NCBI RefSeq assembly: GCF_022213955.1
Contig: NZ_JAKNTW010000010.1
Location: forward strand, 1 to 64,000
Source of the DNA: Dolomitihabitans soli
GTDB taxonomy: Bacteria; Actinomycetota; Actinomycetes; Streptosporangiales; Streptosporangiaceae
Direction: 5' to 3'
Length of the DNA stretch: 64,000 bases
Shown: positions 45,845 to 58,664 of the stretch, one piece after another
Numbering within the stretch: position 1 is the stretch's first letter
Layout: every line of letters starts with the position of its first letter
Translations under genes and position numbers: made by a program
The notes under the pieces: model-generated
What the model was told of the DNA's origin: nothing
The model's database searches: none
Seen by the model: only the letters and a program-made list of their open reading frames with translations

Positions 45845-46537
45845 ATGACATCCCCAGCGCCGGTGAGCCGCAGGGCCCGGCCCGCCAAGGCTCCGCTGAG
45901 CCGTGACGTCATCGTCCGCGCGGGCCTGCGGATCCTCGACCGTGACGGCATGGACGCGCTCACCATGCGCAGGGTCGGCACCGAACTGGACACCGGCGCC
46001 GCCTCGCTCTACGTGTACGTCAGGAACCGCGACGAGTTGCTGACCCTGATGTGCGACGAGGCGCTGGGCGAGGTCCCGCTGCCCGCCGACCGCGGGGGGT
46101 CGTGGCGCACGCGCCTGACGAACCTGGTCAACGCCTACATCGAGGCCCTCGCCCGTCATCGGGGGCTGGCGCTCGTCGCGCTCGGGACCATTCCCGCCGG
46201 CCCGAACGCCCTCCTGATCACCGAGCGCATGCTGGCCCTGCTGAAGGAGGGCGGGCTGACCGACGACACCGCCGCGTGGGCCGTCGACCTCCTCGGCCTC
46301 CATCTGACCGCGGTGGCCGCCGAACAGAGCGCCCACCACGACCAGACGGTCGACGGCGGCTCGGAGGCCGCCTACCTGCAGGAGGTCGGCGACCACTTCG
46401 CGGCGCTGCCCCCCGACCGATTTCCCATGATCACCGCGCTAAGGGAGCCGCTGCTGGCCGGCAGCGGCGAACAGCGGGCGACCTGGTTCCTGCACGTCCT
46501 CCTCACCGGCATCCTCGCCACCCCGGTCGAACGCTAG
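45845..46537 (+). CDS. TetR-family regulator
   Basis: 230 residues. HTH at about 15-60 (SRDVIVRAGLRILDRDGMDA, TMRRVGTELDTGAASLYVYV), then a TetR-C-type ligand domain. The helix-turn-helix with TGAASLYVYVRNRDEL matches the TetR/AcrR group with tetracycline-repressor-like C-termini. ATG 45845 is 22 bp from the last operator box, so autorepression is likely. Confidence 0.88.
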   Translation: MTSPAPVSRRARPAKAPLSRDVIVRAGLRILDRDGMDALTMRRVGTELDTGAASLYVYVRNRDELLTLMCDEALGEVPLPADRGGSWRTRLTNLVNAYIEALARHRGLALVALGTIPAGPNALLITERMLALLKEGGLTDDTAAWAVDLLGLHLTAVAAEQSAHHDQTVDGGSEAAYLQEVGDHFAALPPDRFPMITALREPLLAGSGEQRATWFLHVLLTGILATPVER

Positions 46538-46613
46538 ACCCACGGCGGCACCGGTTCCGCACGCCCGCCCGGAGTCAGACCGGGACCGACGAGGCGGAAG
46601 ACCACACCACGGG

Positions 46614-47384
46614 TCAGGGTTTGCGGGCCGCGCCGCCCCAGCCGAGGATGGCGAACCTGCGGAGCAGGGATGGGGAGATGAAACGGTCGGAGTCGAGGAG
46701 CTCGAAGTCGCCGAAGAAGCGTTTGATCTCTTCGACGGTCCGGGGGAAGACGCCTGAGCTGGCCCGGGAGTAGACGTCGCGCACCGCGGCGGTGTCGTCG
46801 CCGCGGGTGTCGCCCATGGTGAGGTGGCTGATCACCAGGTGGCTGCCGGGCGCCATCAGCTCGCGGAGCTGGGCCACCTGGTCGTAGGGGTCCTCCAGGA
46901 AGTGGAGCACCGCGACCATGAGGACGGCCACCGGCTGGTCGCCGTCGATCAGACCGGTCTCGACGGCCTGTTTGAAGATCTCGGCGGGATGGTGCAGGTC
47001 GCCCTGCACCATCGCGACGCCGGGGCTGGCGGCCAGCAACGCGCGGCCGTGCACGCACACCACGGGATCGATGTCGACGTAGACGATGTGGGCGTCGGGG
47101 GACACGGCCTGGGCGACCTGGTGGACGTTCTGCTGGGTGGGGAGACCGGCGCCGATGTCGATGAACTGCCGGATGCCCATCTCCCGGGCGAGGTGGGTGA
47201 CGGCGTTGCCGAGGAACTCCCGGTTGTGCCGGACACCGTCACGCGACTCGGGGAAGGCCTTGACGATCTGCTCGGCCGCCTCACGGTCGGCGGCGAAATT
47301 GTCCTTGCCGCCGAGCATGTAGTCGTAGATGCGGGCGACGTTCGGCGTGGTGACATCGATGCCTTGAGGGATGCGCTCGTTCAC
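46614..47384 (-). CDS. SAM-dependent methyltransferase, PF04672 type
   Basis: 256 residues. The start IPQGIDVTTPNVARIYDYML and GGKDNFAADREAAE, then FIDIGAGLPTQQNVH as the SAM loop, are hallmarks of an actinomycete-specific methyltransferase family that is abundant in Streptosporangiaceae. The substrate is unknown. GTG 47384 has GAGGAG upstream. Confidence 0.93.
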   Translation of the reverse strand: MNERIPQGIDVTTPNVARIYDYMLGGKDNFAADREAAEQIVKAFPESRDGVRHNREFLGNAVTHLAREMGIRQFIDIGAGLPTQQNVHQVAQAVSPDAHIVYVDIDPVVCVHGRALLAASPGVAMVQGDLHHPAEIFKQAVETGLIDGDQPVAVLMVAVLHFLEDPYDQVAQLRELMAPGSHLVISHLTMGDTRGDDTAAVRDVYSRASSGVFPRTVEEIKRFFGDFELLDSDRFISPSLLRRFAILGWGGAARKP

Positions 47385-47520
47385 TATCGCTCCTCACCCG
47401 TCGACAACGCGATGGGCGAAGCCTGAGTGATGCCGCGGCCCCGCCCGCGCGCTGATCGTAGCGCAGGCAGACCCGTGCACACCGGACTTTTAACACGTCA
47501 TACGTCCTATCTGGACAAAT

Positions 47521-47664
47521 GCTCGGAGTAAGGCGGACGCCCTGAACGCGCGTCGCGTCTGGCGGCGGGAGCGGCCTTCCACCTGGCCTTCTACCCGGCC
47601 TTCTACCCGGTCAGGCGCTCGGAGTAGGGCGGACGCCGGAGACGCGTGTCGCGCCTGCGGGTGG
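47521..47664. repeat. 96-bp-offset duplication at the 3' end of the 47603-48427 gene
   Basis: Bases 47521-47568 resemble 47617-47664 (GCTCGGAGTA(A/G)GGCGGACGCC...). The second copy encodes the last codons of the gene. Between them lies a short double CCTTCTACCCGG repeat. It indicates a former gene-end duplication. Confidence 0.65.
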
Positions 47665-48427
47665 CGGCTACCTTGGCGCAGGAGAGGGCATCGGCGGCCG
47701 GACAGGGGGTGGCCTGCAGGGTCTGCCCCGGCGCGCCGGCCCAGGAGAGGGCGACGTCGCCCCCGTCGATCCGGAGCCGGTCGTCGATGGTCCGGCGGAC
47801 GGCGGCCGGATGAGCCGCCAGGAAGGCCAGGTGCTCCGCGAGCAACCGCTCGGCGACGGCACGCAGCAGGCTTCCCGTGCACAGGTCGTGGCCGCAGGCC
47901 GCCCGGTCGAGCAGGATCTCGGGTAACCCGAACCGTCGCAGCCCTCGGCTCGCCACCAGCGCGGGAGCGATCCGGCCGCCAAGCCAGTCGTCGGCCAGGG
48001 CGAACTCCGTCCGCTCCCCCGGGCAGCCGCCGCAGTGGAAGACGGCCGCGCCCGTGGTGACATCGTGGATCACCCCGTCGCACTCGGCCGCGAGCGCACG
48101 GGCCGCCGCCCTGGCGGTCTGCGCCGCCTCGGGCTGGACCGACACGGGCGCGACGCTGGACACCACGACGTGATGCCGGGCCCGCCCCCACCCCTGCTCC
48201 CCCGACTCGGCGACCGCCGCCAGCCAGGGCGACCTGCGCGCCCGCCGGATCGAGACGGTCAGCCGCGGCGACCCGAGCGTGTCCGCCGCGATCCGGCGGA
48301 ACGGCCGCCGCATGCGCCAGGGCACCACGCTGTCGACGAACCCCGGGCCGAGCGCGGCGGGCAGCCGGCCGGCGACGACCACGAAGGCCGAGCTCGTCTC
48401 TCCCGGTAGCTCCAATGTGATCTTCAT
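47603..48427 (-). CDS. Hypothetical protein, unknown family
   Basis: 274 residues, soluble, Ala/Arg-rich, with two short Cys/His clusters (FHCGGCPGE and AACGHDLCTG) that might bind metal. ATG 48427 has GAGGAGG upstream. It shares no transcript with the methyltransferase. I do not recognise it. The start and codon use look normal for this genome. Confidence 0.7.
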   Translation of the reverse strand: MKITLELPGETSSAFVVVAGRLPAALGPGFVDSVVPWRMRRPFRRIAADTLGSPRLTVSIRRARRSPWLAAVAESGEQGWGRARHHVVVSSVAPVSVQPEAAQTARAAARALAAECDGVIHDVTTGAAVFHCGGCPGERTEFALADDWLGGRIAPALVASRGLRRFGLPEILLDRAACGHDLCTGSLLRAVAERLLAEHLAFLAAHPAAVRRTIDDRLRIDGGDVALSWAGAPGQTLQATPCPAADALSCAKVAATRRRDTRLRRPPYSERLTG

Positions 48428-48528
48428 CTGGCCTCCTCATCGAGCGAGGCCCCCAGCATCCGCGCGGCTCCTGCCGCCTCGGCTCCCCGAACGCCGCTCT
48501 GTGGACAGGCGACGGGCTTTCCACAACC

Positions 48529-49791
48529 TCATATCCCGATAGGGGCGGGGTATCCCGGCACCGGGGTGGGAAGCAGCCAGGGCTCATGGACGGACCGACC
48601 TGGAACGGCGGCCAGTTCGGGGACGTGCGACCTGACGTAGTCGCCCGCCGGGTCGAAGCGCCTGGCCTGCCTGATCAGGTTGAAGCTCCGGTTGGGACGG
48701 GTGTCGTTGCCCGTGCCGGCGACCCACTGCCAGTTGCCGCTGTTGTCGGCCACGTCACCGTCGAGCAGCAACGCGAAGAAGTGGCCCGCACCCGCCCGCC
48801 AGTCGATCCGCACCTGTTTCACCAGGTAGGCGGCCGTGATCAACCGGGCCCGGTTGTGCATCCAGCCCTCCGCGGCGAGCTGACGCATGCCCGCGTCCAC
48901 GATGGGCACCCCGGTCATCCCCGCGCGCCACGCCGCGAGGGCGTCCTCGTCGTCCCGCCACCGCCTGCGTCCCGGCCGGTAGTCGAGCCGGTTGATCTGC
49001 GGGAACGCGTATGTCACCTGGTGATGGAAGTCGCGCCAGCAGAGCTGCCTGACGAAGCTCCCCGCTCCCGCCCGCTCGGCGAGTTCCAGCGGCGACAGGC
49101 AACCGAACCGGAGATAGGGGCTCAACCTGGACGTGCGGTCACCCGCCAGGTCATCGTGGCCCTCGCCGTACCCGGCCAGGCCGTGCCGTAGCCAGTGCTC
49201 CATCCGGGCACGCGCCGCCGTCTCCCCCGGCGGTGCGAAACCCTCGGTCGCGCCGGCGGGGATGCGCCCGGCGGCCGGCGACGAGGGGACCTGCAGCCGG
49301 CGCGGCGCGGGCCGTACGGGGCGGCGGGTGGTGGTGGACCAGGCGCGCCAGTAGGGCGTGAAGACCCGGTAGTGGTCTCCCCCGCCGGCGGGCAGCAGCT
49401 CGCCCGGCGGAACCACCGTCACGCCAGGGAAGCAGCGGAAGCCCAGGCGGGCCCGGGCGCATTCGTCGGCCAGCCGTCGTTCCCTGCGCCTGGCGTAGGA
49501 GCTGACGTCGGCGGTGGTCCAGACGGCCTCCGCCGACACCTCCGCGGCCAGTCTCAGGGTCTGCGCGACCACGTCGCCGCGCCGTACGAACAGCTCGCCG
49601 CCGCGGGATCTGAGCGAGTGGCGCAGATCGGCGAGGCAGCCCCGCAGGAAGGGCGCACGGTGGCCGGCGGGCACGGCCGGGTCGAGCACGAACAACGGCA
49701 CGACCCGGCGGGCCCGCTCGCACGCCTCGGCCAGCGCCGGGTGGTCGTGCACACGCAGGTCCCTGGTGAACAGCACGATGACGGTCTCCAC
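48529..49791 (-). CDS. phr: Deoxyribodipyrimidine photolyase (class I CPD type)
   Basis: 420 residues. The N-terminal antenna-binding domain (VIVLFTRDLRVHDHPALAEA) is followed by the FAD domain with SRLSPYLRFGCLSPLELAER, CWRDFHHQ, GMTGVPIVDAGMRQL and HNRARLITAAYLVK, and NWQWVAGTGNDTRP. The conserved Trp residues for electron transfer are present. It repairs UV pyrimidine dimers using light. GTG 49791 is the start, and the ribosome site is weak. Confidence 0.93.
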   Translation of the reverse strand: METVIVLFTRDLRVHDHPALAEACERARRVVPLFVLDPAVPAGHRAPFLRGCLADLRHSLRSRGGELFVRRGDVVAQTLRLAAEVSAEAVWTTADVSSYARRRERRLADECARARLGFRCFPGVTVVPPGELLPAGGGDHYRVFTPYWRAWSTTTRRPVRPAPRRLQVPSSPAAGRIPAGATEGFAPPGETAARARMEHWLRHGLAGYGEGHDDLAGDRTSRLSPYLRFGCLSPLELAERAGAGSFVRQLCWRDFHHQVTYAFPQINRLDYRPGRRRWRDDEDALAAWRAGMTGVPIVDAGMRQLAAEGWMHNRARLITAAYLVKQVRIDWRAGAGHFFALLLDGDVADNSGNWQWVAGTGNDTRPNRSFNLIRQARRFDPAGDYVRSHVPELAAVPGRSVHEPWLLPTPVPGYPAPIGI

Positions 49792-49815
49792 ACCAGGGAG
49801 TCTGCCCAGGTCAGG

Positions 49816-51520
<1,705 letters not shown>

Positions 51521-51540
<20 letters not shown>

Positions 51541-53717
51541 CCCTCTCCAGTAGTGCGACCGGGTACTGGGACAGCAGGTGCGCCAGGGGCACGCGCCCGG
51601 TGTGCGGGCGGCCGGTGAGCAGATCGTGCCAGTGGCCGTGGGGCAGCGTGATCCAGGTGTTCCCCCAGCCGCCGCGCGCGGCCAGCCGTACGGGCAGCCG
51701 GGTGGCCACCGCGACGGCCCGCGTGCCGCGGGCGAAGGCGATCGCGTGCGCCGCCGCGTCCCCCTGCGCGGCCAGCGGCTCCTGCGGCAGGCCGGGGTCG
51801 AGCCGGCGGCGGAGGTTCAGCGCGGTCCTGGTGAGCAGCAGCTTGGCGGAGTCCCAGGCGGAGACGGGCACGCACGGGAAGGCGACCGGCCGCCGGTTGT
51901 CGGGATCGACCAGGGAGAAGTCAGTGATCTCATTGCCCTGGTAGACGTCAGGAACGCCGGGCATCATCAGCTGGACGATCTTCTGGCCCAGCGAGTTGGC
52001 CATGGCGTGCGGCTCGATCTTCGCGGCGAAGGCGGCGACGGAGGGTCCGCACTCGCTGATCGCGCGCTCGGCGAAGCCGCGCAGGTCACGCTCGTAGCCG
52101 GGGTCGGAGTCGATCCAGGAGACGGAGGTCTTGGCCTCCCGCGCGGCCTTCAGCAGGTAGTCGGTGAACCTCTCGGCGCTGATCGGCCAGGCGGCCATGA
52201 GGTTCTGCCAGCCGAGGTAGTCGAGCGCGGGGTCGAAGGACACCTGTGCCGCCCAGCCATCCACGGCCGCCGCCCACTCCGCCGGCAGTTCCGACAGTAC
52301 GGCGAGCCGGGCACGGACGTCCTCGGAGCGCTTGGTGTCGTGGGTGGACAGCGTGGTCATGTTCTCCGGCGGCAGCGTGCGGCAGTAGTCGTGGAACTCG
52401 GCGGGCGTCATCCCGAAGTCGCCGGGTTCGCCGCCGACCTCGTTGAGGCAGGCCAGGGGGTACCACCGGTAGAGGGCGGTGTCCTCCACGCCCTTGGCCA
52501 TCACGGGACCGCAGGTCTGCTGGAACCGCACGATCGCCTCCGGCGTGCCGTACAGCACCGCCTCGACCACCTCGCGGACGGCGGACTCGTCGCCGAGGCG
52601 GTCGGCGGCCAGCCGGGCGGCGGTCTCCACGATCTCGACGGACTCCGGCGGCGGCGGCTCGCCCGGCACGGCGTACGCCCGGTAGACGGGCATCGCGGCC
52701 AGCAGTTCGACGACGGCGGCGCGTAGCCTGGCCCCGCCGACGACGGCGGTCAGCCGATCGATCTCGGCGCCGAAGAACAGGTCGAGCACGTGCCGTTTCG
52801 ACTCGCGGACCACCGTGGTGTAGTCGGCCGGTCCGCCGGTCAGCCGGGTGAACAGCTCGACCAGCGGCTCGCGCCCGGCCGGATCGACGAACAGCCCGGT
52901 GATCCGGTTGAGCACGTCGTAGCCGGTGGTGCCCGCGCAGGCCCAGTCGTCCGGCAGCCGTTCCTCGCGGATCAGGATCTTCTCCGCGATCGTCCACACA
53001 CCGCCCGACCGCTCCCGCAGCCGGTCGAAGTAGCCGCGCGGGTCGGCCAGCCCGTCGGGGTGGTCGACCCGCAGCCCGTCCACCAGCCCTTCCTCGACCA
53101 GGGCGAGCACCACCCGGTGCGTCCCCTCGAACACCCCGGGGTCCTCCACGCGCAGCCCGATCAGCGAGGACACGTCGAAGAACCGCCGGTAGCCCGGCCC
53201 CTTGCGGAAGGAGACCAGCCGATAGTGGTCGCCGGGCAGCGGAAACTCGTGGTCGTGGTATCTCAGCACGTCACCGTCGGGGTACGGCTCGCGGTCGTCG
53301 CCGAGCACCGGCAGGTCCACCCGCCCCGACCCCCAGTCGATGTCGAACCACGAGGCGTACGGCGAGCCGGGCCCGTCCTTGAGCACCGACCAGAGCTGCG
53401 CGTTGCCCGACTCCGGCACCGGGACCGTCATGTGGTTGGGCACGATGTCGACCACGACGCCCAGCCCGTGGGCGTCGAGCCGCTCGGCCATCGCGCGCAG
53501 CCCCTTCGCCCCGCCGAACTCCTCCCTGATCCGCGAGTGGTCGGTCACGTCGTAGCCGTGCCGGGAGGCGGGCACGGACTGCAGGATCGGCGACAGGTAG
53601 ACGTGGCCGACGCCGAGGTCGGCCAGGTAGGGCGCGAGCTCGGCCACGTCGGCGAACCCGAAGTCGGGGGTGAGCTGGAGGCGGTAGGTCGAGGTGGGGG
53701 CCGCGCCCCGGGACGGC

Positions 53718-53725
<8 letters not shown>
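51521..53725 (-). CDS. treY: Malto-oligosyltrehalose synthase
   Basis: 734 residues. GH13 with STYRLQLTPDFGFADVAELA, YLSPILQSVPASRHGYDVTD, DGLRVDHPDGLADP, WTIAEKIL and STHDTKRSEDVRARL, all typical of TreY. It turns the reducing end of maltodextrins into a trehalosyl unit. GTG 53725 overlaps the treX stop by 8 bp. Confidence 0.95.
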
Positions 53726-55823
<2,098 letters not shown>

Positions 55824-55942
55824 TCACACCGCCCTCCAGCGGTGAGAGGTCATTCCCACATGTGCGTACGGCCATGCGTGACAGCCCGCCCCTGTCTGCC
55901 GGGGCGCGAAAGTCACCGCGTGGGGGGTCGCTCAGACGGACG

Positions 55943-56284
55943 TCAGCGCCGGCCTCCCCGCGTGCCGACCTTCTCCACCCGCCCGTACCCCGCGCACCCG
56001 CCGCACCGACCCGGCGCGCACTCACCCTGCGCGCACTCACCCGGCTTCGTCACCGCCGCGTCCCCGCTGCCCTCGCACACCGTGCACTCGGTGAAGGCGT
56101 CGAAACGTGAATACCGGTAGAGCCTCTTGAAGGGTCCCGGTCGCCGGGTCTCCCAGCCGACGACCAACGCGAATGAGTCGATCTCGGCGAACAGCTCGTC
56201 ATCCAGGCCGTGCACACAGATGAAGAACCACCTGCGCGCAAGGCTCCAAGGGCTTGTGCCAAGCCCGATGTCGTCAACGTGCAT
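55943..56284 (-). CDS. Small Cys-rich protein with DnaJ-type zinc-ribbon pattern
   Basis: 113 residues. The N-terminal half (WFFICVHGLDDELFAEIDSF) has no recognised family. The C-terminal part has CTVCEGSGD and CGGCAGYGRV, that is, two CxxCxGxG-like zinc-binding arms, with two extra Cys between. ATG 56284 is preferred over an upstream in-frame start. It lies between glgX and the Xre island. The function is unknown. Confidence 0.6.
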   Translation of the reverse strand: MHVDDIGLGTSPWSLARRWFFICVHGLDDELFAEIDSFALVVGWETRRPGPFKRLYRYSRFDAFTECTVCEGSGDAAVTKPGECAQGECAPGRCGGCAGYGRVEKVGTRGGRR

Positions 56285-56742
56285 GAAGATTGTCTCTCTG
56301 CTCTGACTACAGATGATCGCGTCAGCCGGGACCACCTCATCGCCCCCCTGGATCAGCTGAGTTCCGGAGCGCCCCGTCGCGCTCCTCGAACTCCCCCCAT
56401 GGGCATGTTCCGGCTCCCTTCGGGCAGTCGAGGGACTCCCTTACCTTCTACGCTGGTTCCTTACCGATTACGACGTGCCTATGGCAATTGCCACACGAAT
56501 GTACCCCTGGCGGTTACCTATCGGAATTGTCATGCGTGGCTAGCCTTGGTTCAGCCCGGCCACCGTCGGCTTCGGACCCCCGCCGCAGGCGGCCTGGGTG
56601 CCACGGTCGAGGGCCCGCCTCCTCCCCGACGCCCGCAGCGGGACCCTCGCGTCGAGACAGGTCCACGAAACAGATCGAATCAGCCCGACAAAACAGCATA
56701 GAAAGCAATAAAGCACTACAAAACACCTGAGGGTCGGCGGCC
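56285..56742. promoter_or_regulatory. Gene-free control region upstream of the Xre/DUF397 island (458 bp)
   Basis: No gene was seen. TGGCAATTGCCA (56482-56493) is a perfect 12-bp palindrome. Its core GCAATTGC recurs at 56815-56822, upstream of the Xre gene. TACGCT at about 56450 could be a -10 element. The region is AT-richer than its neighbours. Confidence 0.4.
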
Positions 56743-56925
56743 ATGCCAGAAAATCTTGTAACAGAAGAGCATCCTCGCCACTACGCGGCCCACATCGCGC
56801 GGCATTATACGTATGCAATTGCCGATCGAACCTGCCGTTGGTGGTTACCGCCGACCGGCCAAGGGAAGATCGGTGACTGTAGCGAACCACCCGCGGCCAT
56901 CGTCCGCAGCATCGCGAAGAGGTGA
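56743..56925 (+). CDS. Small hypothetical protein upstream of the Xre gene
   Basis: 60 residues (MPENLVTEEHPRHYAAHIAR... EPPAAIVRSIAKR) with GAGGG upstream of the ATG. Its last codons contain the ribosome site of the Xre gene 6 bp later, so it may be a coupled leader gene. There is no recognised family, and it could be non-coding. Confidence 0.45.
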   Translation: MPENLVTEEHPRHYAAHIARHYTYAIADRTCRWWLPPTGQGKIGDCSEPPAAIVRSIAKR

Positions 56926-56931
56926 ACGTCG

Positions 56932-57783
56932 ATGGCTGGAGTCAACCCGACCCTTCGACGTCGCCAGTTGGCCGCCCGCCTGCGCGAGTTGCGCAAAGAG
57001 GCCGGCCTCAGCATCGATGACGTCGCGCAGAAGCTGCTCTGCTCCCCCGCGAAGATAAGTCGCATAGAGACCGCGCAACGCGGGGCGAGCCTACGTGACG
57101 TCCGCGACCTCGCGCAGATATATCTCGTCACGGGGGCCGCCGAGGTCCGGGCCCTCATGACAATGGCCGACGAGGCCAAGAAGCCCGGCTGGTGGCAGCA
57201 GTACGACGACCCGGACTTTCGCAGCCTCCTTGGCCTCGAAGAAGCCGCCACGTCGATGACCATTTATGAGACCTGCATAGTCCCCGGCCTTTTCCAAACC
57301 GAGGAGTACGCGCGCTCCATCATTCGCGGGCTGCTTCCGCGAATGAGCCCCGACGTGCTGAACGTGCGCGTCGAGGCACGCATCAAACGACAGCAACTAC
57401 TCTTTCAGGAAACACCGCCACGCTATTGGGCACTCATGGACGAATCGGTTCTGCATCGTCACGTCGGCGGGCGTGAGGTCATGCGCGACCAACTCGGCCG
57501 CATCCTGGAGTTGTCGGAGCTTCCGCACGTCGTGGTGCAGGTCATCCCCTTCACGGTCGGTGCGCACATGGGCCTCGACAATGCGTTCACCTTTCTTCAG
57601 CTGTCCGACCCCGCGGTCGCCGACACGGTGTTCGTAGAAGGGCTCATGGGGCAGCTCTATCTTGAGAAACCAAGCCATATTGAAATCTACAACGAAGCCC
57701 TCGAAAGCCTCCGCGCTGCTGGTCTCGACCCTGCGACATCGGTCGCCCGCATCGCGGAAATCAGGGGATCGTTCGTCGGCTGA
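56932..57783 (+). CDS. Xre-family regulator with DUF5753 domain
   Basis: 283 residues. HTH at ~10-65 (LAARLRELRKEAGLSIDDVA, LLCSPAKISRIETAQRG). DUF5753 from ~95 (YETCIVPGLFQTEEYARSII, RQQLLFQETPPRYWALMDES, VVQVIPFTVGAHMGLDNAFT). These regulators are encoded with DUF397 proteins in actinomycetes and govern development or antibiotic production. ATG 56932 has GAAGAGGTGA upstream. Confidence 0.94.
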   Translation: MAGVNPTLRRRQLAARLRELRKEAGLSIDDVAQKLLCSPAKISRIETAQRGASLRDVRDLAQIYLVTGAAEVRALMTMADEAKKPGWWQQYDDPDFRSLLGLEEAATSMTIYETCIVPGLFQTEEYARSIIRGLLPRMSPDVLNVRVEARIKRQQLLFQETPPRYWALMDESVLHRHVGGREVMRDQLGRILELSELPHVVVQVIPFTVGAHMGLDNAFTFLQLSDPAVADTVFVEGLMGQLYLEKPSHIEIYNEALESLRAAGLDPATSVARIAEIRGSFVG

Positions 57784-57828
57784 GCCGGCGCCGGTCCAAT
57801 CGTTCCGAGAGATCACAAGGAGATGATG

Positions 57829-58053
57829 ATGGCAGCGGAACATCCTGCGCCGCACCTCGAATTGGCATGGAGGGCCGCCAGTCGTTGTAACGGTGCCAAT
57901 TGCGTGGAGGTCGCCGAACTTCCGCATGGCGGAATGGCGATTCGCGACAGCAAGGCGAAATTTGGGCCGACCATCGAGTTCACCACCAGCGAGTGGCGAA
58001 TGTGGATAGCCGATATAAAGACCGGAGAGTTTGACCGGGCGCCGAGTTTCTAA
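57829..58053 (+). CDS. DUF397 protein 1
   Basis: 74 residues: LAWRAASRCNGANCVEVAEL, then GGMAIRDSKAKFGPTIEFT and SEWRMWIADIKTGEFD, the DUF397 pattern. Three ATGs in a row (57823, 57826, 57829). The third is 6 bases from AAGGAG and is chosen. It is the probable partner or antagonist of the upstream Xre regulator. Confidence 0.88.
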   Translation: MAAEHPAPHLELAWRAASRCNGANCVEVAELPHGGMAIRDSKAKFGPTIEFTTSEWRMWIADIKTGEFDRAPSF

Positions 58054-58184
58054 CCGAAACCGGGACGGCCCCCCGGCGCTACCAGGGAGCCGATCCCCAA
58101 CGCCCGCTCCTGCGACGATTTTGAGGAAGGGACGCGTCACGGCCAACTCTAGTACAACCACTTGGGACACACGCACCACAAACG

Positions 58185-58214
58185 TTGACACCGACACGCA
58201 CAGATGGCTTACAC
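58185..58214 (+). promoter_or_regulatory. Possible promoter of the second DUF397 gene
   Basis: TTGACA (58185-58190) with an 18-bp spacer to TTACAC (58209-58214), 78 bp before the start codon. The -35 is consensus and the -10 is poor. Confidence 0.35.
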
Positions 58215-58291
58215 GTTGCAAGTGAATTACAATCGTCCTCGGCGCAAACATCGCAAGATGCATCCAGTCGATCTATACCTGGAGGAAGCGC

Positions 58292-58498
58292 ATGGAGGAC
58301 CGACACGCGTTCTGGGGCGCCAATTGGCGTTCCTCCGGGGCGTGCAACGGCGGTCATTGCGTCGAAGTGGCATTCAGCAAGGATCTGGTGGCCGTACGCG
58401 ACGGCAAAAAGGGTGACGAGGGCCCCGTGCTGGCCTTCGGGCTCGACGAATGGGAGTCCTTCATCACGGACGTGAAGGCGGGGCGGTTCGACCACTAG
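58292..58498 (+). CDS. DUF397 protein 2
   Basis: 68 residues: GANWRSSGACNGGHCVEVAF, LVAVRDGKKGDEGPVLAFG and DEWESFITDVKAGRFDH. ATG 58292 has GGAGGA 6 bases upstream. It is separated from DUF397 protein 1 by 238 bp with no gene, so it may be transcribed on its own. Confidence 0.88.
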   Translation: MEDRHAFWGANWRSSGACNGGHCVEVAFSKDLVAVRDGKKGDEGPVLAFGLDEWESFITDVKAGRFDH

Positions 58499-58520
58499 CC
58501 ACGGCCCGCCGGACGGCAAG

Positions 58521-58554
58521 CTCGTGTGCCCCCCCTCTCGGCGGGGCACACGGG
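58521..58554. terminator. Terminator between converging genes
   Basis: A 12-bp stem with one G-U pair (CTCGTGTGCCCC / GGGGCACACGGG) and a 10-base loop lies between the DUF397 stop and the flavoprotein stop. Confidence 0.6.
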
Positions 58555-58664
58555 TCGGCTTCGGAGGGTGTTCCCGTCGTCCCCCGGAATGAAGGCGACG
58601 GCCTCGCGGGGTGGTCGCGACCGGCCGGGGGCCGAGTGGACTCGGTCAGCGGGAGCCAGGCCCG

